From assembly GCA_030512295.1 (NCBI GenBank), contig JAULSR010000001.1, forward strand, positions 434,001 to 498,000: 64,000 nucleotides of DNA, in the 5' to 3' direction. Under the pieces are notes generated by a model that was given only the letters and a program-made list of their open reading frames with translations, searched no databases and was not told the origin of the DNA. Shown here piece after piece: positions 24,069 through 34,354 of this stretch. The stretch comes from Bombardia bombarda. Its lineage: Eukaryota; Ascomycota; Sordariomycetes; Sordariales; Lasiosphaeriaceae. A program made the position numbers and the translations under genes. The stretch's first letter is position 1, and every line of letters begins with the position of its first letter.

Positions 24069-26364
24069 ATGGCTTCTACATCCGCGCCGCTGAAGCCTTA
24101 CTATGGGCCTGTCAGTGCCGCAATTCTGGCCGACTTCCAATCCGAACTCGAGTCAAAGGGGAGTCGTTCGACCACTTTGGGTATCCCTTCCCCTTCCTTA
24201 TCCGTCCGTTCGTCATCCACCAACTTGTCTAACGATGACGGCTTGAGCGATGCAGGAGACTCTAGCGATGCAGGAGACTATTAACAGTGAAGATGTCGAC
24301 TACAAGTACGATACTTCAGGGGTGAGGCCGACGAGGTCGCATTCCCGCACGGCACCATGGCTCGAGGCCGATTCGAAGGGAATTACAAGGGACAGCTTTT
24401 TGAAGGACACTCCGAACTCACGCCTGGCTCTGTGGAAGCAGTATTTGGAGCACGAGTTAGCTTTGGAGGGGGAATCGTGGAAATCGGTCGAGAAGACCGG
24501 GACAACAAATCCGTATACGTCCATGATAGAGTCTCGCCACAACGCTATGACATCGGCTTTTATGCGGAGTCTCTTGAGGCGAAAGACGGTTCCGACGGAC
24601 CTTCCTGATCAGTTCTCGGCAAGAGATCTCCTGTAGGTAGCCCCGTTGATCGGAGTTCTGGACTTGAAGTTGGCCTGCTAACCATTTGCCTCTTTGTGTC
24701 AAGATTTGGACAAAAATACCAGAGCACGGATAAGAATTATCCGATTGTTGTCACAAACCAGCGCAAGCTGCCTGATATCCTGAGTGGGACGAGAGAATGC
24801 ATCATCTGCGCCGACTCGAAAGACGTCGGCATGTTTCCTGGTGCAGCGGTCACCAACACTTGCGATCATCCCCCTTCGACCTGCTTGGACTGTATTGCGA
24901 TTTCGATCAAGTCGGATATTGAGAGCAAGCTGTGGAATGAAATCAAGTGTCCTGAATGCGGTACATATCTCCAGTACGACGATGTTCAACGATTTGCAAA
25001 TTCAGAAACCAAGGAACGGTAAGTGTGTTTTTCTTACTGAAGCCCAGTCCTGGTATTGTCTTGGACTCCAAGCTAAGCGACGATTTGCTGTCCAGGTACC
25101 AGAATCTATCGTTCCGATACGCAATGTCCGAAGCCGAGAATTTTGTGTGGTGTACGTCGGGCTGCGGCTCTGGCCAGGTCCACGATAGCGGCGTGGACCA
25201 GCCGATAGTAACATGCTCGCTATGCCACCACCGCTCGTGCTTCCTCCACAAGGTGGCGTGGCATCAGAATCTGACGTGCGGGGAGTACGATTCTCTCCAG
25301 GCCGACCCAGTCAACTTTCGCAGCTACTTTGAACTAGAGAACGAAGCAGCAGAGGAAGCGGCAGCGGCCCGGCGCGCTCAGGAAGACGCCGACCGCGAAT
25401 TTGCTCGGAGTTTAATAGCAAGGGAGAAGCAAACACTCAAACGCCAACGGCTGGAGCGAGAGCAGCGTCAAGCGCAGGAAGCACGAGGAGCACAACTAGT
25501 TAAAGAGCAGAAAGAGAGAGCGGAGAGGATCAGATCAGCTCAGGTTCTTAGGGAGGAAGCCGCTAGACGCAAGGGCGAGGAGGAGGCGAGCATCGCAACT
25601 GTTGGGCGTACGACAAAGCCATGCCCGGGGTGCAAGGTACCTATTGAGAAATCTTCAGGCTGGTAAGTGATCTCTCTTTCCCTTTCTTTCCATGGCTTGT
25701 CGTTCGGCTGATTTGTGATCGATGGCTGACGTTCTTATTCTACAGCTCTCATATGGAATGTAAGCAACCCCTCTTTTCTACTTGTACATTCTTTTCTTAT
25801 CCCGAAACATCTGGCCTCTCGATTCAATATGAGAAACATCATCCTCGAGTGAGCAAAGCAGTCGTCTGCTAGTGAAGAGATATAGGTAGTCGGGTTTGAG
25901 AATCCCCTAATCAAGAAGAAGGGTTGATGGTCAAAACTTGTCACCTTCTTTTCCCCGCAGGTAAAATGTGCAAGCACGGGTTCTGCTGGTTCTGTCGTAC
26001 GACCTGGTATGGACGAGACTGGTATCCGCATGACTGCTGTGTGTATGACGAGCTGGAATCGGTCGATTGAGCCTGGTCGTAGACTTGCGGCAAAGAAACA
26101 GGCAGAAAAGTGAGGTCTGGGGGGAAAGAGGAGGGCAATGGCGCACGAATTGCGCGAGACGAAAGCATAACTTCTTAGTCTGCATCATATCATGCTGAGG
26201 ACTGTTTACTGACGGAACTGTTGTTCTTTTCCCGGAGGGCAGGCTTCAAATGCAAGCACGAGTTTTGCTGGGATTGCCTGGTCGGCTATTGGGAGATTGT
26301 GTCGAGGGATAATACCGCGCACCAGCGCGTTTGCCCTTGGCATTCGTCCAATTTGCGAGGTTGA
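24069..26364 (+). CDS. RBR (RING-IBR-RING2) E3 ubiquitin ligase with alternative last exons
   Basis: An RBR-class ubiquitin ligase, which passes ubiquitin through a RING2 cysteine. Proposed exons are 24069-24180, 24266-24632, 24704-25018, 25096-25662, 25746-25759 (a 14-nt microexon), then either 25961-26070 (494 aa total) or 26243-26364 (498 aa). RING1: CIICADSKD..CDHPPSTCLDC..CPEC. IBR: WCTSGCGSG..CSLCHHRSCFLHK. Next a long basic coiled coil (about residues 355-435), then RING2 CPGCKVPIEKSSGCSHMEC, where the Cys before SHM is the expected catalytic residue. Both last exons start in phase 1 and both complete the zinc ligands: C-x2-CKHGFCWFC or C-x2-CKHEFCWDC. The first intron (GTATCC donor, CTAAC branch, CTAG acceptor) is the least certain; a start at 24250 is the alternative. 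Confidence 0.82.
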
Positions 26365-26929
26365 TGGGTTTGTTTGTTTGATGGTGGGGGAGGGGGAAAA
26401 GGGGGGAGGACAAGCAAGCACAAGTCAGACACTCATAGCTGCTTTGCTTGATGGTATGTGGTTTGCGCTACGCGGGCGTCGGTTAATACGAAGAAAAATA
26501 AGGCTTGAAATAGTGGAATAGTACATGTATTTGAAAGTCTCATATTTTCCCCCTTCTGTCGTGTTGAGATTGCCATGTAGTTGCTCGGGCGTAGCTGGCC
26601 TTCGTAGGTACTTGCTCACTAAATCTACAGCGCTGGCCGGCTAGGAGTTGGTGGGGGGACCAAAAGGTCTGCTGCTGCTTCAAATTTGTGGCCCACCTGG
26701 CTGCTTGGTCAAGCACAGGCTGCACAGCGGCTTGGTATTATGTAAGCTCAAGCCCCACATCAAATTTTGCACTTAAATTCTTTCACGGCGGACAGTTTTA
26801 TCTTTTCCCTTTTTCCGTCATCATCCTTCCCTTTCAGCAACCGCTGTCTTGAAGCTTGCACCCACTCCATGGATGTGAAGCATTCTGCACTGGCAAGGCA
26901 TATGATGTGCAACTCTTGATGTTCTCAAG
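26365..26929. other. Intergenic
   Basis: About 560 bp between two same-strand genes. No feature recognised; it contains a G-rich tract near 26390-26410. Confidence 0.5.
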
Positions 26930-27838
26930 ATGCGGCTCATCCTCGTTCGACACGGGGAGACCGTGGACAACGTTGCCGGACTCTAGTAAGCTGCCAATCG
27001 ATGCCACGCCTCTTCCAACCTCGTCTAACCATTCCCCAGTGCAGGTGTCCGCAACTCGCCATTGACCGCACACGGTGTTCTCCAGGCGCGACGTCTGGCA
27101 GAACACCTCGCCTCTCGATCGGGCATTGGGCCCATTCGACACATCTTCTCGTCAGACCTGCAGCGCGCAGCCGATACCGCCCAGGCTATCATTGATGCCC
27201 AACAACCAAGGGATCTTCTGATGACTCGGGAGCGTCTTCAGCTTGTCAAGGTGCCCGAGTTGCGCGAGCGCGATTTTCAGTCAGCCGAGGGGAAGCGCTT
27301 TGGGACGGCGCGCGCAGATGCAGAGACGCACGAGGAGATGCGAGTCCGAGCGGATCGCTTTGTGAGGCATCATCTTGCCCCGCTGCTTTCTGCGACGACC
27401 AGCTCGCAGGATGAAGGTTCAATAGTCATTGTCTCCCATGGCATTCTCTTGAACTCTCTCTTTCGAGTTCTGCTTATGAGGTATGCTCCTTCGGAGCTTT
27501 CTCGGATGGCAAAGGCGGGACCTGCCAGGTCAGAGTACCTTGTCTCGTGGAGCAACACTGGCTACCTCGAGGCGATTGTCACACCTGGTCCGCTGGCTAC
27601 CGCTGTCCCAGCTGGGAGGGTGGCAGTTACTGGCACGTCTTCGGCTGCGGCACACCCTGCCAACGTCAATATGAAGCTGCCGCGGGTTACGCTGGTTGTC
27701 TTAAGAGTCAATGTCACTAGCCACCTTGAGGGACTAAAAAAGACTCGAGGTGGCATTGGCAGTGCTCAGTTTGACACCAAGCAGAGGACAATGGACTCGT
27801 TTCTGCAACCTGCTGCGAAGAAGCCGAGGTTTGAATGA
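26930..27838 (+). CDS. Histidine phosphatase (phosphoglycerate-mutase-like) protein
   Basis: Member of the histidine phosphatase superfamily, branch 1. Exons are 26930-26985 and 27040-27838 (CTAAC branch, CCCAG acceptor), giving 284 aa. Motifs: LILVRHGET with the nucleophilic His, LYAGVRNSPLTAHG across the splice, IFSSDLQRAADTA, ELRERDF, and IVSHGILLNSLF with the second catalytic His. The core fits a phosphatase/mutase fold; the physiological substrate is unknown. After the catalytic domain a basic tail ends in KQRTMDSFLQPAAKKPRFE. That has the spacing of a PCNA-binding (PIP) motif (Q-x-x-M-x-x-F-L) followed by a basic, NLS-like cluster. This is unusual for a glycolytic-type mutase and hints at a nuclear role. 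Confidence 0.9.
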
Positions 27839-28542
27839 AGGGAGCTGAAAAATGCTTCTACCGCCTTGGAAATTTGGTGGCCATTCAACACAGGTCGCAT
27901 TTCGATGGGCTCTCGTTTCCAAGGGAGACTTGGGCGGTCGGTCTGGCGGCCATTCATCAATGAAAACGGTATGTTGCCACATTTTTTCTTTCCTTCCACC
28001 CCTTACTATGATGAGAAACGATTTTTCACAGACCTGTTCTGAAAGACTATGTTGATAAAACGTCCAACCGCTATCTGAGATATTACCCAACACACTTCAA
28101 TTTTTGAGATTGTTTGTGAGCCAGTTTACTAACTCGCGTCTCAAGATACTAGATGTCGCTTGGAACGTTAGGCCTGATGGGGTGGAGCTCTTAGGTTCGG
28201 CCTAGAAGCTCGTCATCCCGAGAGTTCTTAGATCTCTAGACGAAGATAGTTAACACAATGAATGAACATGGTGCATTTCCACTACCTCTTTGCTACTTCT
28301 CGTGAATGACTTGTTGTATTTGCCTTTGCCTTGTCGTGTCATATCCAGGCCACTCCTGCTTCATATTCAGAGTCCGCATTTACCTGAGAACGCCCATCCT
28401 GCTATGGAAGACATCCATACGGTGGTTATATGTACTGTGACGTGACGTTGGTGGATGGTCTGGCAGAATGATCTCAATGGTGCGGGAGTTTGCGCTCATC
28501 TCGACTGACAATAAGAAGCTCCTCTTTCCTTCCTCTCAGCAT
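27839..28542. other. Convergent intergenic region
   Basis: About 700 bp between facing genes. No gene recognised. Confidence 0.5.
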
Positions 28543-29076
28543 TTAATCGTCGTTCTCTTCATCATCATCATCCTCTTCATCATCATCAGGAACCATGCCC
28601 TGTGCCGCCTCAGACGGCAAGATGCGCGGAAACCAGCCAAACTGGGCTAAATCCACCATCAGCTCGCCCAGGGCCCCCTCGGTGACGATCACGCCCTCGG
28701 CCCGGAGGGCATCCGCCTGGTCCCGCGAGCCCGACGGCTGCGACGACCGCGGGGAGATGACGCCCTTGGCTGAGATGACGCGCTGCCACGGGACGTTGTC
28801 GTGGTTGAAGCGCGCGTCGGGGTCGGAGGGGATGTGCTTGAGGCAGATGCCTACTTGGCGGGGGCGTTGTGCTGGTTTTTTTTTTTTTTTTTGGAGTTAG
28901 TTGGGGTTGAGGTATGAGATGAGATGGGATGGGATGAGGGAGTGGAAGGGGGATCATTTACGTGTGCCGACTAGTCTGGCTATGTGGCCGTAGCTTGTTA
29001 CTTTGCCGTGGGGGATCTCTTGGACGGCGGCGTAGACGGCGTGGAAGAAGGCTTGGGCTTCGTCGGAGCGGGCCAT
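28543..29076 (-). CDS. ATL1: Alkyltransferase-like protein (Atl1-type DNA repair)
   Basis: A small MGMT-fold protein that binds O6-alkylguanine without repairing it and flags it for nucleotide excision repair, as S. pombe Atl1 does. Exons are 28962-29076 and 28543-28871, giving 147 aa. It is too small and split to be obvious by ORF length. The N-terminus reads FFHAVYAAVQEIPHGKVTSYGHIARLVG, the splice creates GTPQRPRQVG, and the active-site loop is PWQRVI, where true methyltransferases have PCHRV. The alkyl-acceptor Cys is thus Trp, diagnostic of ATL proteins. The protein ends in an acidic tail of about 15 Asp/Glu/Asn residues. The intron contains an 18-nt homopolymer (T on the plus strand) beside the acceptor. 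Confidence 0.93.
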
Positions 29077-29699
29077 GTTGGTTTTGGGGTGGTCTTCTTC
29101 TGGTGGTTTTGCAGTTTGAGGGTCGTTGGCGGGGTTTAGGTTATGTCATGAGAGGCTGCTCATTCTTGTGTGGTTTGTTTAGATGGTGATGATGAGATGT
29201 GAGGTGAGCAAATGATGGTTTGCGAAGTTTGGACGGACTCAATGGCTTGGTCGGCGGTTGTAGTTCGCCCCAGCGGTGAAGCTACAGAAAGGTAGAAGGG
29301 GCTGACCGCCGCTGTCGCTACCTATCACAGTGACTTGTGGGCAGTTTGTGAGTGGCAGCTTTGACCGTAAACGCACTAACAAAATTCCCAGTAGCCACCA
29401 CACAAAATTGGTATCGTGAATTGAAGTTCACCCAAACCAAACCAAAGGGCTGATCGATCTCTCAAAGAGGGCATTCCGAACACAAGAGGTTTCGAAAACA
29501 AAACCGACATCTTTCAATAGCAAACAACGAAGAATATAGAAAAGCTTGGTGGTCAGGATTGAGAATTCGACTGCACCAAGGAGAAAAATCACACCAAGCT
29601 TATAGAAGAAATAGTGTTGGTAACATCGCTTTGGTATTCTTACAAAATGATCACCGAGTTGGCTCTTGAAGAGCAAAAGACAAAAAGAAACATTTGGTG
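29077..29699. other. Intergenic
   Basis: About 620 bp upstream of the alkyltransferase-like gene, adjoining the tRNA-like gene. Nothing else recognised. Confidence 0.45.
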
Positions 29700-29780
29700 T
29701 GGATGAGCCCGGGATTGAACCGGGGACCTTTCACAGTTGCTGAATGCGAAGCGAAAATCATGCCACTAGAACACACACCC
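29700..29780 (-). tRNA. tRNA-like gene, Pro-type body, anticodon reads CGC, 9-nt intron
   Basis: Folds as a tRNA on the minus strand. Acceptor arm GGGTGTG/CTCATCC (one G:U, one T:T mismatch); D-arm containing TTCTAGTGGCATGA; anticodon stem TTCGC/GTGAA; T-arm CCCGG-TTCAATC-CCGGG; discriminator A. The 16-nt anticodon loop fits a 7-nt loop with a 9-nt intron after position 37 (29736-29744). The body resembles fungal tRNA-Pro (GTGTG-TCTAGTGG-ATGATT-TCGC-TT). Read with the standard intron position, however, the anticodon is CGC (Ala codon GCG), where a tRNA-Pro would have CGG. The D-stem G10 position is T. It is either a diverged tRNA gene or a tRNA pseudogene. No T-run terminator was evaluated beyond the T-rich downstream flank. 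Confidence 0.55.
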
Positions 29781-32700
29781 TGATTTGTTTTATTTGATGA
29801 AAGTTTGTGCTGTGGAACGCGGCTTTGAACGGAGTCGGGTGAGAGTGGGTTTTAGTGGTTGTTTGTTGATTTTGGGTGGAGGCGGAGGTGGATCTCACGA
29901 GATAGTTCCTCCCCTGAGTTAGTTGTCAAAAACTCAAGACTTATGAGCTCCGCAGTGTCCTCAGTGTTCTGGAAATTCTCCATGGTAACCCATTCGGTAT
30001 ATACCCAGTGATGTATTGATGAGTGACAACTTGAAATGCTGTTGTTAACTGGACTGAAATATGATATTTATACGAACTAGTAGTATGTTAAGCCACTTAA
30101 ATCACTATGTTTATCAACACGCATCTGAAATGACCAGACATCTCTGACAGAATAAGACTTCGTCAGTAAATACTGGTTAGGCTTCCACAAGAGAACGACA
30201 CTCAGCAGACGCGCAAAGCTCTACTATGGGATGAAGGCGGATGGTAACAGAACCATAGGGTGGCCATGAAGATCCTCACAACACTGAATCATAAGTTTGT
30301 AACAGGAGCTGAATGACTTGAAAATTTTATTCTTTCCATACATCAGCTATCTAAGCTACGCCAGCTAAGGACTCTGACCTGATGGCAAACATGTTTCGCT
30401 TCATGAGACAGCTCACACCATTCTCTTCAAGACATGCAGAAATAAAAAGGAAAAAGAGGCAGATAATGCAGATCTAGATGACGCAAACGGCCTCTGCAGG
30501 TCATACCGATGAATCTTATAATTTCATTCTAAACTCCGGATGGGCAGACTTGGGTGATCGACTGCGCCGATGGTGACAGCGATTGTTCCGGAACTACTTC
30601 GTTCTAGACTGAGACAGTCTTTTAATAAGAGGAAGGAAGGCTCCTCTTTCGTGGCTATAGAAACCTAAGCTCCAAGGCTCCGTCCGAGGTTATTGGTGAT
30701 GGCGAGATCTATCTCCTTGCAAAGTATAAAGTCTGTATGGCTCCGGTCTAGCGGCTCGGAGTCTCTATGATGTGTATTTATGACTCGAGTAATGCTATTT
30801 CCAGGTGTGACTTCGAGTCACAGACATCGCCAATTGCGTTTAAGTGGAGCGTGTTTGTGACATAGGCAGATGAAACAATGGTCTCCTAGGGCTGATGTCT
30901 CGGACGTGATCGGTGATGGATCACCCACCGATATGTGCATATTCTGAAGTGATTGCCCTATTACCATGGAAACTGCACATGTGGTATTAATAAATTCAAC
31001 AGCAGGTATATTCAACCAACATAACACCATAAAGAAGTCAACTGCCGCCGGGGAGATGCCTGGCAGACCCGGACCAGGTCAAGAGTACTCCGGGTTATGT
31101 TCAGAAACTGCTTTATGCTGCGTCTGATCTGCCAAGTGCCGTTCCGGCGAACCCGGTAAGAGTCACGAGCAGATGCTATTCTTGTGTCCTCGGAACGCTT
31201 GCAAAGACGATTGAAGATCTCCGGGCTGAGATCCGGATTGTCAAGTATCCGGGTTTGGTGGTGTTCATCTTACGTGGGATGCAATGCAGGACACAGTCAG
31301 TGCGCAGGAACATGTTAAAGAGATGAGACAAGGCCTGGGTCTGATCTTGTCCCCTATCACACCAACGTTTTGTTTCAACGCCAAAAATGCAGGTTTGTCT
31401 TTTTGGGATGAACTAAAAGTAGAAGAGGAAAGGGGTGTGTGTTTATCGACTGTCATTATTGGGGGTGATTGCTTTTCAGATACAAGGACTTCCCTGCGTC
31501 ATGGCAGCGATTGAAACAAACGGTAATGGCGTTAAATTTCAATAAATGACCAAAGACTGGAAAACGCCACACAGTTGTGAATATGTTGTACCTCAGCTTT
31601 CAGCTATGTACCGTGTACATAGACTAACCGCCCCCAAAGCTTTGCGAGCTGGAACAAGACACACGATCGACATAGCCCAAGATATGCATGCGGTGCAGTT
31701 CTGTTCTAGAACCTCCCGACAGAGCCGCAATTCCGGTCGTTTCGCGGCGCGGCTTCTGCTGCTAGGCGACGGTCGACTTGATGGAACCACAGCGGCTGCT
31801 ATTTGCAAGAAGAAAAAGTGAGGAAAATAGAAAATGGGAAGAGTTTGCATTAAAATGCAATCTAAGGATAACAGGATGTTAAACATGAATGTGAAGTTGC
31901 AATAAACGGCAACTATCAGATGCAGCACCAATGACGCAACCCCTGAATGCAAATGGGATAACCAAGCTGGCACTCGAGGGCACTTGCCATCCAGTCATCC
32001 GTGCATGATGATGCAGTGGCTCAAGTGGCAGCGACCAGCAGCCAGACCGTGCGCAGGAGGCCGAGACAAGGCCGACCGAACCCGCAACCTAGACCGAACT
32101 GACGGAGCTGCACTGGCCGGAAGGAGCTGCACGAGGCCGGAGGTCATCCGTTCAGCCACCAAAAACAAAACATCCCTGGTCTCAGGTGAAAGAAAACGCA
32201 AGTCATCATCCATCGCATCGCATCGCATCGCATTGCATCGCATCGCATTACCAGCGACTGGAGTGCAGCAAGCCCCCCCCCCCCAGTTCGTCCATAATGG
32301 AGCCAGCCAGCCACCGAGCCAGGCCAGGCCTAGAATTCTAGTGCACACAGTTAAGACGCTAGCTAGTCTACGCAGTAGCTTCAACTGCCGTTTGCGTTGG
32401 CCAGGGCTCGCTTATCCCCATCCCCCACAGCGGAGGGCAATAAGGGCCGGGGTGTCGCGGCCGGGGTCCCGGTCGGGGTCAAGGTCCAGGACAAGGTCAA
32501 GGCCGCCCTGCCCTGCCCTGGAATAAAAAACGTCCTGCATCACGTCACATTTCCCGGGGATTGGCTACTAAAAGCAGCAGGTCGAGTTCCGGGGTAAAGA
32601 GAGATGCAGAGTTGCTTTGCTTCTATCCCTCATTGAGCTGCCATCATGTCAACCGAGCATGTAAACATGTGACGATGTTGCTGTGGGGCATCATGGGGAG

Positions 32701-32975
32701 AGGAGGGGAGGGGAGGGGAGCAAGGCATGGTGATCTAATCTCGAGGGCATGAACAAACCTGAAGTGATGTGGTGCCGCGCGGCCGGCCACATGTGGATGC
32801 GAGAGCGAACAAATCTTGCTGCTGTCGCTGTCGCTGTCGCTGTCGCTATCGTGCTGTAGTCGAGTAGAAAATGTAAATAGTGCCCTCCTGCCGGTGCCCC
32901 CCTTCTGAACGTGAGCCTGTGTTGTCGTCGTCAGCCATCCGTCGTCGCCCCTTTTCAACTGCATCCGCTACTACC
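29781..32975. other. Gene-poor region with microsatellites
   Basis: 3.2 kb without a supportable gene. It includes a pentanucleotide array (CATCG)n at about 32212-32250, a C10 run near 32274, a GGGGA repeat near 32700-32720 and a GCTGTC hexanucleotide array near 32816-32846 just before the next gene. Small RNA genes were considered but none could be supported. Confidence 0.5.
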
Positions 32976-34354
32976 ATGAAGCCGTCATCCATCACCACGG
33001 CCGCTGCCGCTGCCGCTGCCGCTGCCGCCGGCCTGGCCTTTGCCCACGGGGTCCTGGCCGCCGCACCCACAGCAGGCGACCTGAGCATCCTCTCCATGAA
33101 CGTCGCCGGCCTGCCCGCCATCCTCAACTCCAACGACGTGCCGGGCGACAAGACGACCAACGCGCAGACCATCGGCGCCGCCTTCTCCCGCTACGGCTTC
33201 GACATCATCCACGTGCAGGAGGACTTCAACTACCACGCCGCCATCTACGCCGCCGACACGACGCACCCCTACCGCACCGCCACCTCGGGCGGCGTGCCCT
33301 TCGGCTCCGGCCTCAACACGCTCTCCAACCTGCCGTGGCTCGACTTCACCCGCGTCAAGTGGGACCGCTGCTCCGACGCCTCGTCGAGCGACTGCCTCAC
33401 GCCCAAGGGCTTCACCTTCATGCGCGTGGCCCTGTCCGGCGGCTTGACGGGGGGCGACAACAGCGCGGCCGTCTACGTCGACGTCTACAACATGCACACC
33501 GACGCCGGCACCGAGGCCGACGACCTCGTCGCGCGCCAGAGCAACATCAACCAGGTGGCCGCCTACATCGCCGCCTGGTCCGCGGGCAACGCCGTGCTCG
33601 TCTACGGCGACTCAAACAGCCGCTACAGCCGCGCCGGCGACACCGCTATCCGCGGGCTCCTCGCCAGCGGCATGTCCGACGCCTGGGTCGAGCTCGAGCG
33701 CGGCGGCGCCGTCTCGGCCGTCGAGACGCTGTGCGGCAACCCCAGCACGACCGACTACTGCGAGACGGTCGACAAGGTCTTCTACCGCTCCAGCCCGCTC
33801 GCCACCCTCACGCCCGCCGCCTTCGCCTACGTCGGCGGCCGCTTCCTGCAGGCCGACGGCAACATCCTGTCGGACCACAACCCGGTGCAGGTCAACTTCA
33901 CCTGGGCGGCGGGCAGCGCGCTGCGCCAGAGCAACTTCTGGGGCGGCCCGCACGGCACGTACTGGTTCAGCGACGTGGCTGCCCTTGCGGCGAAGACCAA
34001 GCCCAAGCCGGCGACGCTGACCTTCCGCGGGGGTCGAGGCTGGACGGCGTCGGGCTGACGCTGGCGGACGGGACGAGCTTCAGCCACGGCGGGACGGGGG
34101 GCACGGCGGCGACGCTGGCGCTGGGGGCGGCCGAGTACTGGGTCGGCGCGCAGCTGTGCCAGGGGCAGAAGAGCGGCGAGACGAGGAACTTTTATATCCG
34201 TGCGACCACGTCGGCGGGGCGCACGCTGGCTGCGGGCACGGCGACGGAGGACTGTGCCACGTTTGCGGCGCCGGCGGGGTGGCACATTGCGGGATACGTT
34301 GGACAGGGCGGGGATGAGGTGGACCAGCTTGCCTTTGTGTATGCGCCGAGGTAG
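32976..34354 (+). CDS. Secreted endonuclease/exonuclease/phosphatase-fold protein with jacalin-like tail (frameshifted)
   Basis: An extracellular DNase I/sphingomyelinase-fold (EEP) protein. From ATG 32976 it has a signal peptide with an Ala run, then SMNVAG, the metal-binding Glu in HVQEDF (E82), MHTDAG at the usual N-x-H position, YGDSNS (D212, N214) and SDHNP (D300, H301). The frame ends at 34056-34058 after RGGRGWTASG. The +1-shifted frame continues from the run of five G at 34029-34033 to TAG 34354 as a jacalin-like beta-prism domain (GVGLTLADGT, GWHIAGYVGQGGDEVDQL). The homologous reading is continuous if the G run differs by one base, so this is a frameshift or sequence error at that tract. 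Substrate (nucleic acid, phospholipid or other phosphoester) is not determinable. GC3 is very high, producing long shadow frames. Confidence 0.82.

Noticed and set aside
30010..30060. C/D-box snoRNA (TGATGA ... CTGA)
   Set aside because: Boxes only about 36 nt apart, no closing stem or C'/D' boxes.
32212..32250. Possible coding or regulatory array (CATCG)n
   Set aside because: Plain pentanucleotide microsatellite with no open frame of interest.
33335..34030. Arg-rich plus-strand frame overlapping the nuclease-fold gene
   Set aside because: Shadow frame up to the G run; only its portion after about 34030 is real (jacalin-like domain).
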